Shown: positions 20,911 to 31,520 of the stretch, piece by piece
How positions within the stretch are numbered: the first letter of the stretch is position 1
Layout of the letters: each line of letters begins with the position of its first letter
DNA from: Diadema setosum
Lineage: Eukaryota; Echinodermata; Echinoidea; Diadematoida; Diadematidae
Length of the DNA: 64,000 nt
Assembly: GCF_964275005.1 (NCBI RefSeq)
Contig: NC_092700.1
Location: forward strand, 17,827,649 to 17,891,648
Reading direction: 5' to 3'
Position numbers and translations under genes: made by a program
Notes under the pieces: model-generated
Database searches by the model: none
What the model saw: only the letters and a program-made list of their open reading frames with translations
What the model was told of the DNA's origin: nothing

Positions 20911-22987
20911 GCACCCTAAGGAAGTTGCGTTGAAGACCTTTTTGTTGTTGTTGCTTGTTAGCTGATGAAACCCGAAAGTGGCATCAGAAGTCTCAAGTGC
21001 CCCCCCCCCCCCCACCCCCACTATTGAAAACGTGGCGCTGGCCATGGTATAAGTATGGAAGTGTTGGAGCAAACGCTTGGTGCTAAAAGAATATGAAGCT
21101 TTGATGTTCCGTTTCTTTCACAAGCATTGATAAAGAATTAATCGGCAAAATTTTACGATTATTGAAACCCGTCGTCTTTGTGAGAAAGGTGGGCATTATC
21201 ATCAATCAGGTGGTTATACTTGGTATATGTCCGTATATTTCTTGCGACAATTCGTGCGTCGTAAAAATAACCATGGTAACGCTTGTATTATCTTGATCCA
21301 TTAACGGCGGATAGATGTATTTCGCCAAAAAAAAAAAAATGATTAGAATACAAAGATTATGAACTGAAAATATTGCGTGGGAACGTAGTTGTTTTTTATT
21401 GTTAATATTATTCGGAAGACAGGAAAGATATCAAATTTCTATTTGTCGCTGTATCGCTCATGCAAAATCCCTTCTTTGTCTAGTTCACTTGTAAAACATA
21501 AAGCTGAATGTAACAAAAAGATGCCTTATAATCGTGTTCTTCTTCCTAATAAAGACTAATATACAGATTACTCACGGCATTAACCACACACTCGGCTCTC
21601 TGCTGCTGTCTTGAAAGGGAGCCTATATAGAGGGCGCTTGATTTTATTTGTTTTAATTATCACTGATCAGATCCAACGCCTAAAACGATTCTTGGTGAGG
21701 CATGTGCTCAAAATGAGATCGAATATCAAAAAGTCAAAATAGAGTCGAAAGATTTGGTGTTAATATCCAGGTTGACCTTTTTTTTTTCTTAAAAAAAAAA
21801 AAAAAAAAAAAAAAAACTCAGTCCAGAGTTCAGAATTTGATATGGGGGTAGGGAGGGGGTTTACCCCAACTCTGCTTAGAAATGCTGCCGTTTCCATGGT
21901 ATCACACTTAAAATGTCCATTTAATTTTTTTTTTTTTTTTCACGTGTAAACCTAACGAATTGAGTCACCAAATTGCACTCCATTTTGTCAGAGGAATTCA
22001 CCTTAATCAACCACAGCTTAGATTTACCGAGCTGCTGTTGCTGTAGTTTTTCATGTTTTTTTCTTATTGTTATTTTGGTACGACATATTAAAGGAATTGG
22101 GGATGATCCATTTTGTTTACAGGTGCGAAGCATACCACCAGCGTCTGCCGAGTGGAAACATGCTTTTTTGCTTTGTGTGGGTGTGAACGTAAGTTGGTTA
22201 TTCTTTATTTCATGGATATTTTTTTATTATTATTTTTTTTTACTCATATTCATTCATTCATGTACTTTAGTATTTATTTTTGGTCTGTGAAAAAGAGGTG
22301 CGTTATGTGTATTTCCATGGAGGCTTCTATAGGCACTTCTACAGAGGAATCTTCTCTTTTCTCTCTCTCTCTCTCTCTCTAAGAAAAGCAGGCTAGACAG
22401 AAGAAGAAAAAAAAAAGCAGAGAAGAAGATATCGCGTGGTCCGGGAGGACTGAAAGGGAGGTAATATCATACATTTTGAACAAAGATTGATTTCTTAAGA
22501 AAAGTGCATGCCTTACCTAAATAAAGGTGCACAACTGTATGCAGCCAGGAAACTCGATCCACAAACCTTCTTGATCGGTAGTCGGTGGTCTTATCCACTG
22601 GACCTCAAGAGTCTATTGTATAATCATTAGTGATCACTGACTGCTCAAAGGTCACATAGAAAGCGTACACAATAACCAGATCAGTCAAACAATATCTACA
22701 AAACGAGTTATTTCGACTTCGATTTATCTCTCCGTGATTGCCATGTTCGCCAGGTATGTGCAACAATGGATTGGGTCTCTTTGCTACCTTTCCATACACA
22801 ATTACGGCGTGGGAGTAAATATTGATTCACAAACCTTATTGATGTTTGGAAGTGCTGGAACGGTAAACTCTATTCCTTCCCCTTTTTTTTGGGGGGGGGG
22901 GATGGGTGCATCCATTGGCATTCATTTCCCTCTGTTATATTGTACATGGCGAAATGAGGAAGTGAAGTTAGAAAAATTATACCAGAG
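20911..22987. other. Unit-1-specific DNA without recognised gene
   Basis: Contains a C-run at 21,001-21,013, a long A-run near 21,791-21,816 and a CT microsatellite near 22,358-22,380. The T8G11 block at 22,883-22,901 lies here. No gene recognised. Confidence 0.4.
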
Positions 22988-23083
22988 ATGGAACCAAAAG
23001 ACATGTCTATACCAGGGAGTGGCGAACGACTGGGGGACAATACTTTGCCACCACGAAATCGTCGCGGACGCGTGTACTTCGAG
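22988..23083 (+). CDS. Possible 32-codon first coding exon, product unknown
   Basis: ATG at 22,988 opens a frame with no stop up to a strong donor (GAG|GTAAGT) at 23,083/23,084, in phase 0. The residues are polar, with PPRNRRGRVYFE at the end, and the GC content is higher than the surroundings. Joining it to the GPCR-A1 acceptor at 27,031 would meet a stop at once, so it does not belong to that receptor. No homology recognised. Confidence 0.22.
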
Positions 23084-23630
23084 GTAAGTCGCCAGATTTC
23101 TAATCTATCTTGATATAATTTGGATGACCATGTTCAGTTAATCTATAGAATACTAGGCAGGTAATATTTATTGTAATAGTTAATAGATATTGTGTTTTAC
23201 AAGAATGTGCTTTTCTAGTTTTTCAGAAGTATAGTTTAGACTTACAGTTACCAATAGTTACAAATATGTGAAATCACTGTTTACTCCGGAGTCAAAGAAT
23301 GGAGTGAACATAGTAATATCATTACCAATGGTTACAAATTTGTGAAATCACTGTTTATTCCGGAGTCAAAGAATGAAGTGAACATAGTATTATCATTGTT
23401 ACATCATCATTTTTATCTAAAAAATACAACTATCGAGTTTATCAAACGAAATCAGGCCCAAGATTAACGTACTGGTAATATGTTTGTGAGCCGTAAAAGT
23501 ATTTACCTGCTTTTCCACCCCACCCTTCTTTATAAAATGCTTGCAAGCTCAAGATGGTTGAGATCGAACAGAAATAGAAAGATGTGCTGTTATAATGTAC
23601 CCTTCATCTTTATCACTGTTATCCTTTTAA

Positions 23631-24015
23631 AGGGTGTGTACAGTTCTGGTCGAGGTGAGGATTTAGCTTTTAACGTCTTGCGAGATATTCAGAAACCACT
23701 CTATGATATGTCAAAGGGCATGCAATTCTAGGGGTGTCAATTATTTATTTGTTGAAAATCGGTTTTGAAATGGCTGAGATATCCAAAAAAACAATATGAA
23801 ACAAAGAGATCATAATAAAAGGCGTGGCCTGTAGCCTTTTTATCATTATCACTTTTTTGGATATCTCAGCCATTTGAAAACCAATTTTTATCAAATAACG
23901 TTGAATCCTTCTTAAAATTACATGCTCTTTCATAAGTCATAAGAGGTTTCTCATTATCTCACTTAGGAATGTTTAAAACATGAATCCCCACCTCAACCAG
24001 CACTGTACAGTCCCT
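23631..24015. mobile_element. TTAA MITE family 1 with empty site in the other unit
   Basis: Flanked by TTAA (23627-23630, 24016-24019). Ends AGGGTGTGTACAG and CTGTACAGTCCCT are imperfect inverted repeats. The corresponding place in unit 2 (about 44,394-44,405) reads TTTTTAAGGTGGCG with a single TTAA, which is the empty site. The element therefore inserted here after the duplication, or was lost precisely from unit 2. Confidence 0.92.
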
Positions 24016-24822
24016 TTAAGGTGGCGTCATTCCCAAAACATCGTAATCGTCTCTTTCCAAATATCAGAATAAGATCATTCCAACCATTGACGCTTTCAGT
24101 GTCACATTTAATTTCCCGTCTATAGGTATACAGTCTGTCCCCCCCCCAAAAAAAAAAAAAAAAAATTACAACGGGACCCTCCGCAATGATATCTTTAAAA
24201 ATAGAGATTCAATCCACATACAAATTCAGGGTATGAAACTGTAACTCATTGCCCACATCTTACAGAAAACCCCATTCGATTTGCTGCAGTAGTCAAAGAG
24301 AAATGAGGAATTTTGTAGAGGATGTCGAAGAATCTCTTCCCTCCAAGTTCTGTCTATTGTATTCACACACAAAAGCATCAAAGTGCTAAACTTGGAAGAA
24401 TCAGACTCATGACATGCTTTACAACTTTTCATATTTCTCTGTGACCGCTTAACCAAATTGAATGGGGGTTTTCTGCTAAATAGAGCTAAGACGTTATATT
24501 TTAAGACCCTGAAGTAGCATTTAGACAGTTTTATCATATTGGGTGTTATCAATGCGAAAATTTGACTGTATTTTTTGGGACATACTCTAGTGTGAGAAAT
24601 TAGTGCACATTTGATTCATTGACACAAAAAGGGTTAAACAGGGGCATATCATAACAGCTATATCACAAGAAGTGGCAGAAAAAACTCGAATCAGTCAAAC
24701 CTGAGAAACAAGAGCTTATAATTTTGGATCGATTAAAGCCTATTTAAAACAAGCAAGGCGGAAAAAAGTCTTTGAATGTGTGTCCTACACAGAAATAGGC
24801 TGCTAATATGCTTCACTTCTTT
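24016..24822. other. Duplicated flank of GPCR-A1, no gene
   Basis: Non-coding DNA shared in part with unit 2 (44,400-44,480 and 45,575-45,810). Contains the C9A18 block at 24,139-24,165. Confidence 0.5.
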
Positions 24823-25175
24823 GTTTGTTTGTTTGTTTGTTTGTTAATTTCCATCTGCGAAGATGGCTGGATAGCCCATATTCAGCTACGTTAAGCTGGT
24901 CTTCCATGGGGTCCAGTTGGATGTGAGGTGGGACCACTTCACCGGGTTAGACACCCTGCTCTTTGCGATGAATGAATGAAGCGGGATCTTTTACGTGCAT
25001 GAGTTATTACTCTCTCATACACGGGACCTCCATTTTATGTCCTATCCGAGGGACAGAGTGTTTTGCCTCTTGCTAGAGGGGACGGTATGTTTACACACAA
25101 CATTGCTCAGTCCAGACTCGGGTTCGAACCCGGGCCGCGTGATCGTTAGGCAGACGCGCTACCGACTGAGCCAAC
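24823..25175 (-). mobile_element. tRNA-derived SINE
   Basis: Read on the minus strand, a tRNA-like head holds an A box TGGCTCAGTCGG (25,162-25,173) and a B box GGTTCGAACCC (25,121-25,131). A body of about 280 bp follows, including CGTAAAAGATCCCGCTTCA, and then a (CAAA)n tail at 24,823-24,843. RNA polymerase III would transcribe leftwards. Unit 2 lacks it (45,798-45,815 reads through). It is not a functional tRNA gene because the body continues without a tRNA 3' end. Confidence 0.88.
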
Positions 25176-25607
25176 TCATCAAAAGTATAATGCACCCTGA
25201 TTACTTATGTTGACATTTCTTTCCTGTCATTAACATTAAGCATATGCAAGTATGCTTTTCTGATTATGTAGAAATGGAGAAAAGTTATTGAACTTGAACT
25301 TTAGGCTTAACATAAATGGTGATGTGGAGAAAAATCTGTCAACAGTTGTCATAATGTCGCCGTAAGTCTGAACCCAGGTGATCAAAAATAGTTTCCCTTA
25401 CGTAGCAACGTCTGAAAATATAATGTAACATATGCACATTTTCCGTTACTGCTTCTATATACTGAAGCTACTGAAAATCGTAAGAAGTCGAACATTTTCT
25501 TGCACAAATCCTACCTCAAGTCTGAATGCATTATTTAGCATTCCCCATACCGAACAATGCCAAATTTGACAATAATTCATTATCAAAGCGCACCAGATTC
25601 CAGCTCC

Positions 25608-25803
25608 TTTTTTTTTTTGTAAAGTAACTTTCATTGTTCTGTAAACTGTTTAATGACGTGTTTTAAGTTGATATATATGTAATTTTCTTCTTTTGTATTG
25701 TGTATTCTTACACATGTATAATCTGTCTTTTCTCATTTCTAAAAGCGCTTAGAGACTTGAATGTAATTTGCGCTCTATAAAAATGGTTTATTATTATTAT
25801 TTT
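25608..25803 (+). mobile_element. Retroposon 3'-end fragment with (ATT)n tail
   Basis: The 3' part, AAAGCGCTTAGAGACTTGAA and TGCGCTCTATAAAAATGG, resembles the common 3' end of L2/CR1-type LINEs and their SINE partners. It ends in four ATT repeats. Unit 2 has the uninterrupted site near 46,222-46,235 (CTCCTTTTCCACC). Confidence 0.65.
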
Positions 25804-26702
25804 CTACACACTTGCCCCCTATTTGTAGAGCTTGGAATCTTGTAATCATAGTATACACCGATTTAATTGATCTGGCATGGTTGTAATTGTGCTACAAATT
25901 GTAAAATTTGATTTATTGATCCCGTTGCTCGTGGAAACCAGAGAGCCTGTCTAGGAGTGCCTATAATGAGGCAAAACTATAATGCATACTGACTGGACTC
26001 CAAGCCTTGAAATACATTTAGTAGAAGCAGATGCATAAATGGATAAGAGGTCTTCAGAGAAAATATTCTCATTAAAATGCACTAATAGCTTTGTCTGATT
26101 TGCTTATTAAAAAGTGGCTCTCAAGAGAAATAAGATAACAGTTCATATTTCATGCATTTATACTTTCAGAATCCTGAAATAGTCGAAAACGTTAGAACTG
26201 GTATACGCTTTATTTCCCTCCTTGCATCGGTAATTAAAGAAATCGAAATGTATGATGCATCATGATATTTGGAACTCATTAAAGACTAGGGATTGCTTTC
26301 AGGAAGTTGAGATGACGATGTATCTCTTTTACATTATTTGCGAATAGGCAAGTACAAATATGGGTAGCCAGTTTACTTTTGTGCGTGCATTTTTTTTTTA
26401 TTCTCGCTTAGCCTGTATTATTTTGTTTGACTTGCTTCGTGAATATTGACCCATTACGCCCTCCCTTAATACAGTCACCTTTTGACTTTGGCAGGCCATA
26501 AAACCAACCCGGATCTTTGTCGCGTTATTTACCAGCGATTTCTTGATGATATTTATTCATGATTACGAAATATCGAACGTAGGGTACTCACGGTTAGATA
26601 CGTTCACTTCTGAGGAATATGTATATGTAGGCTGTCATTCATCAAAATTAATATCTAAAGCAAATCTACATATGACGAATTGTCCATCATGCATTACACC
26701 AG

Positions 26703-26850
26703 GGAGGAGGGGGGGGGGCATTTCATCAAGCACTTTGTCCGACAAAGTTGTCAGACAAATTTAATCTCAGCCAATCAGATGCAAGGATTTTATTAGCTTG
26801 TAACGGTTCGTCAGAAAAATATTCGATCAAAACGCTTCATGAAATGCCCT
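26703..26850. mobile_element. Short MITE with GGGCATTTCATCAAGC ends, unit 1 only
   Basis: Inverted ends GGGCATTTCATCAAGC and GCTTCATGAAATGCCC flank about 110 bp. CAG occurs on both sides (26,700-26,702 and 26,851-26,853), and unit 2 reads ACACCAGTTCGTATTC at this point (about 47,455-47,470), a single CAG. Confidence 0.75.
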
Positions 26851-27073
26851 CAGTTCGTATTCTGTCACCTTTCATCATACAATGTCATATCAGTTGCATA
26901 ATAGGCTCACATAACTAAATAATTATGTGTAATGCCAACACCCTGAGTATGGCATAGTAGAAATTTGGTTTGATCTTGTAATGATGTTCTTTGCCGCGAT
27001 GTGTTGAGTGTTGTTGTTTCATCTTTGCAGATTCTAAATCACTAAAGCCGGCGCCTGGGAACATCATCTCCCG

Positions 27074-28417
27074 ATGGAGTCGGAGGGCATTTCAGTTCCA
27101 ACAAGCACGTTGCCGATGCAAACGGGCCCCCAGTTGTTCGAGTTCAACGACTACACCCAGCGAATAATCATTGCGGTCGTTGTTGGTGTGGTATTCCTTC
27201 TCGGCACCTCGGGCAACGGTCTCGTCATCCTCGCCGTTCTGCTCTCCAAAAAGTTGCAATCGTCGACCAACTGGTTCGTCGTCAACCTCGCTTGCGCAGA
27301 CCTGTTCACATGCCTCTGCTTGCCTTTCAACATAGTGGCCTTGCTGAGCCGCGACGGATGGCCACTTCCCGACTGGATCTGCGCCGCAGCTTCGGCCGTG
27401 ACTCTTACGTGCCTCGGTGCTAGCGTTATGACCCTGGCGCTAATTGCCTACAATCGATGGTATCTTCTCACGCAACCACCGGCAAAGTTCCAGAAACTGT
27501 ACACAAAGGGCAAGATAATGGTGATGGTGATCGCTGCATGGATGTACCCCTTTCTGCTTGTGATAGTGCCGCATTTTGCGGGACTCGGAAAGCTGGGTTA
27601 CTCCAATGAGTACAAAACATGCACGCAGGATACATCCTTGCCTACATCAGAGTTCTACAGCCTGCTAGCCGGTGTTATGGCCATCATACCCGTATTCCTC
27701 GCCGTGGTGATCATCTACGTAAGAATCTACCGCTTCGTCACAAAGCAGATGAAACACATGTCTACGTTGAGGGAGACTGGTCCCGCGAGTTCGGGGACGC
27801 GGTCTGCTATTGCTGTGGAAATGAATTCCTCAGAAGTTACTTCAGATGCTGCAAGCACGACGACAACTAAAGCGCCCTCAAGTAAAAGTCTCGCCACTCT
27901 GAATAGCGATCTCGACTCCTCTCAACTCAGCCTCCCTCCACCACTCGGTGAAACTCTGAGCGAGGCAGATGTGGAACCGAAGCCAGATGATACCAACGCT
28001 CCTGATCAAAGCTCAAGGAGAAGTACAGAAGGCAATTCCAACCCTTCAAATTCCGCAGCAGCAGATCCGACGCCGCCACCCAAACAGGATAAGCGATCAT
28101 CAGTAGGAAATCCGAAGGCGTCTACTAGCAAACCAGCAGCCTCTAAACTAGAACGTCACCATGTCCGTGTAACCAAGAGACTTGCAGTAGTTGTGGTTGC
28201 CTTCTTCATCTGCCTGTTGCCTTTCGGCGTTAGCGTCGCTGTTCCGCCGAGCGATCCAGGAATCCCCTGGACAGGTCTGCTCGTTTCTCTTAACAGCTGC
28301 ATTAACCCAATGATATACGCAAGGACCATGCCCGATTTTCGAAAAGTGATGGGGTGCATCGTTCGCTGCTCCTGTACGAGTATTCCTCAACCTGTAAGCT
28401 GCATAAGACGGCATTAG
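27074..28417 (+). CDS. Class A GPCR, receptor A1 (447 aa)
   Basis: Seven-transmembrane rhodopsin-family receptor at the plasma membrane. Visible landmarks: TM1 about 31-56 with GN (47-48), TM2 with Asp76 in NLACADL, Cys103 at the top of TM3, NRW (127-129) instead of DRY, ECL2 Cys183, TM5 about 196-218, a Ser/Thr-rich third intracellular loop of about 140 residues (222-365), TM6 with CLLPF in place of CWxP, and NPMIY (411-415) in TM7. The tail has several Cys residues that could be palmitoylated. The coding exon follows an acceptor (CATCTTTGCAG, ends 27,030), so at least one upstream non-coding exon exists. The ATG is chosen because A2 has the same start context. B1 is a related receptor 3.1 kb downstream. 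It most resembles melatonin/GPR84/moody-type receptors; ligand unknown. Confidence 0.93.
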   Translation: MESEGISVPTSTLPMQTGPQLFEFNDYTQRIIIAVVVGVVFLLGTSGNGLVILAVLLSKKLQSSTNWFVVNLACADLFTCLCLPFNIVALLSRDGWPLPDWICAAASAVTLTCLGASVMTLALIAYNRWYLLTQPPAKFQKLYTKGKIMVMVIAAWMYPFLLVIVPHFAGLGKLGYSNEYKTCTQDTSLPTSEFYSLLAGVMAIIPVFLAVVIIYVRIYRFVTKQMKHMSTLRETGPASSGTRSAIAVEMNSSEVTSDAASTTTTKAPSSKSLATLNSDLDSSQLSLPPPLGETLSEADVEPKPDDTNAPDQSSRRSTEGNSNPSNSAAADPTPPPKQDKRSSVGNPKASTSKPAASKLERHHVRVTKRLAVVVVAFFICLLPFGVSVAVPPSDPGIPWTGLLVSLNSCINPMIYARTMPDFRKVMGCIVRCSCTSIPQPVSCIRRH

Positions 28418-28799
28418 CATCGAACTTAAGTGATAGAAACGTTCACTGTTCACCAAAGAGTGCAAGAAGACGTCTGATATTTCTGACATTTTTTCGAGTC
28501 TTCTCTTTCATTGATAACTCTACCCTTACATAATACTTGTCACACTCATATCGATTCAGAAGATAACTGATTTTATGCTAGAGTATTACATCAAGGTAAT
28601 ATCAACAGAAATGTAGAATATTCCTATATTACTTTACCAATACATCTTTGGTGCATGCAGTTTGTTTAATGTTATGTACGTGGTATTTACATGTACACAT
28701 GTATGATAAGATCAGAGAATCTGGAACATGGTAAACGTTTTATCATCAAACATCGTGCTTATTAAACATATATTACAGGCTGTAGTATACGTTTAAACC

Positions 28800-28805
28800 A
28801 ATAAA
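28800..28805 (+). promoter_or_regulatory. Candidate polyadenylation signal of GPCR-A1
   Basis: AATAAA about 385 bp past the stop codon. It is conserved at the corresponding place after A2 (49,788-49,793) within matching TTTAAACCAATAAAG. Confidence 0.5.
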
Positions 28806-29260
28806 GTGTCAGTCCATAAAGTGGGATTTATGTATTCACTTTGTCAGAAAGTTTCAACCGGAAAGGAATTTCTCTCAATTGTAAATACAAAACCGACCAA
28901 TTGCGTGAGTCCGTTATGAAGGCTTTTTTTTTTATGATAACAGAGTGACAGAACAGTACTATATATCTCTATAGGTGTCAAGACTGGATGTTTTTCACTC
29001 CCTTTTAATTCAGCTGTAGGAAAAGTGAATGATTCATGTTGCGATATATTCCTAGCACATATACATTAAATGCTGTGCCGTATATCTTTTATACGGCACT
29101 GATTAAACGTACAGGGACATAAGTAAACGCGCACAAGCACGCCCGCATTAGCATACACGAATGCAAATACGTACACATTATCATCATCACAGACAAGGAC
29201 GGACAACTATGGTAACCTTTCTCATATAGCAAAATATTTATTTAGAAATATTAGCTAGCA
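28806..29260. other. Intergenic DNA between GPCR-A1 and the foldback element
   Basis: Largely shared with unit 2 (49,794-50,116). No gene recognised. Confidence 0.45.
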
Positions 29261-29565
29261 AGTCCACGGGTGGCCGTCACGAGACCGAAGCCCACGAGTC
29301 ATACAGCCCGTGAGTTCGTCACTAAGCAAATAAGGTCCATGAGTTCGACAGTAGGTAAAAACATCTCATGAGTTCGACATCACAACACTGGGACTTGCGT
29401 CGGTCTCGTGGACCTTGTTTGCCTAGTGTCGAACTCATGGGCTGTAGGACTCGTGGGCTGTATGCATCGTGGGTTGTATGACTGATGAGCTGTATGACTT
29501 GTGAGCTGTATGACTCATGAGCTGTATGACTCGTGGGTGTCGGTCTCGTGACGTCTCGTGGAATG
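29261..29565. repeat. Foldback element with 16-bp minisatellite arms (unit 1 copy)
   Basis: Outer inverted ends include CGTCACGAGACCGA and the mirrored form. The arms are made of a 16-bp word, GAGTCATACAGCCCAC, on the left and its complement GACTCGTGGGCTGTAT on the right. Here the left arm has about two units and the right about six. The copy in unit 2 (50,117-50,415) shows the opposite imbalance. Confidence 0.75.
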
Positions 29566-31489
29566 ACCCCCTTAGAGTACCGATATGATTGAACTTTTTA
29601 TTTTGTGTATGAGTTATGCAGAGTACATTAAAGAATATCAAATCATAAGTGAATGTCACGCGACTTGTCGACATGAATCACCTATGTCCATGTTTGGCTT
29701 TGTTTGGTGTGTTTGTTTGCATGTTATCCGGAGCCTTTTTGGCCAATATGACCCGAATAGAATGAAAGCTGCTTGGCCTTCGTTAATGAGGAAACTTCAG
29801 AGGGAATTTCGCAAGAAAAAAAGATGCTGTGACACAGCGTGATTTCCCGTGATTTCCTCTCTTACGCACTTTTTCGTCGAGTTCACTGTGACCACGGTGA
29901 CGTAAACAGCTGGGATAGTCAGGGGATTTTTTTTTTCAAACTTCCTTGTCTGTCTGATGAGAATAGCTCATAAAAGAATCTTTCCAACTCGAGGAGAACA
30001 TTTGAAACTTCGATGGACCCTACTGACAACTAGCAGGTAGCCTGACATTTGGTGATCTATAAGGTAGGTTAGAATTTAAAATGTTACCTCATGGCGAGTT
30101 CATTTCTGTCATCGTACGACGTGGATGAGCATGACGAGTGATCAGTAAAGTAAACCTGCACACTTTCCTGGCTCAGATAATATATCTCTCTAAGCTGTCA
30201 GGGATAGACTCTTCCATCTATTATTATCGTCGACTTTGGGTTAACTTACAGCTTATTTCAATCCGTCGGATAATGACACGTCAACTGACTATGTTCTTTC
30301 TCACTATTTCTTTCCGTATATCAAAATCGTCAGAATCGTAAATGATCCTTAGGACGGGACCATGTTCTGCATAACTATGTTATTTAGTGTTATATATCGT
30401 GATAATGATACATCCACTGTTAAAACACCCACCTTTGAGCTAGATATTGGTGCAAATCAGAAAATGACATGTAGAACATCTATATGCATCATGTTTGTAA
30501 ATTACATACACGTATGTCGGTCTGTAGAGTAGTTTGATCGTCTGTCCCATGAGATAAGCTAAAATGTGTTGCATACTTTCCGGTTAAGATTTAGGAGAGT
30601 TGAACAATTGCGCAGGAAAAGCTTTTCCGGTAAAGGGTTTCTACAAGTATTGAAGTCAAGCATGACACGTTACTCATTCAGGATATTTGGATTTTATTGG
30701 ATTTATGTGAAGGTAATACCGCACTGCTGTAACGAGGAATATTCTGTCATGCCGTTAGAGCTAAAGGGACACTGTGTTTGACACACGCTGGAAGATTTGA
30801 AAAGTAACTGTTGCCATATCCTGTTACGTCTTGGTCTGCCATTTCCGTTTTGGTCTGCAAACGTATAATCACCGCATAATGGCACGTAACATGTCTCATT
30901 ATTGTTTGCTTCACATAGGTATATTCCAACACAATATTACGGCGGGTATATGCTCACGGTGCAATTATTGCTAAAGACATGCAAGACACGGAACAACGCG
31001 GCAAACACGGAATTCTAACAGTAGACCAATTACCTCTCTGTTTTGAATGCTGGTGCTGCAAAGTTTCACTTTTTTTGTTTCATGGAGTAGGGGGGGGGGG
31101 TAGTTTGAAATCATTTTTAATACTACATGTATTGCTGGACACAATCATATTAGTAAATATTTATCAAACTTTATATCACGCAATGGGTAATTGCAGAAGA
31201 TTCCTTCGTGTGCAAATCGCAACAATTATTCCATTCAGTAGGCTTATAGCTTACAACAATATTATGACTCTCAACCTCATTGGCAACACTTTGTAACGCA
31301 AATAAGATAGTGCTTCACCCTTTGAAACATTTCAGTCCAGGTCAGTTTAGTTTGATTTTATTTTTGCATTTTTCTACGGAAATTATGACACGTGTATCTG
31401 ACAACAACAAGAACAACAACAACAAAATATTACATTAAACTTCAATAATCATTTTCCGTCCTAACACTGATTTGTGTCAATTTTCCCAG
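29566..31489. other. Upstream region of GPCR-B1, no recognised exon
   Basis: Shared with 50,416-52,990 of unit 2, apart from insertions there. Holds the 14-bp palindrome GGAAAAGCTTTTCC (30,615-30,628). The non-coding first exon and promoter of GPCR-B1 should lie in or before it, but were not located. Confidence 0.45.
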
Positions 31490-31520
31490 CTTCGCAAACA
31501 TAGAACAATCAGAAGGAAAG

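Noticed and set aside
25115-25175. Apparent tRNA gene on the minus strand
   Set aside because: A and B boxes are present, but the sequence continues into a SINE body and tail and shows no complete tRNA cloverleaf end.
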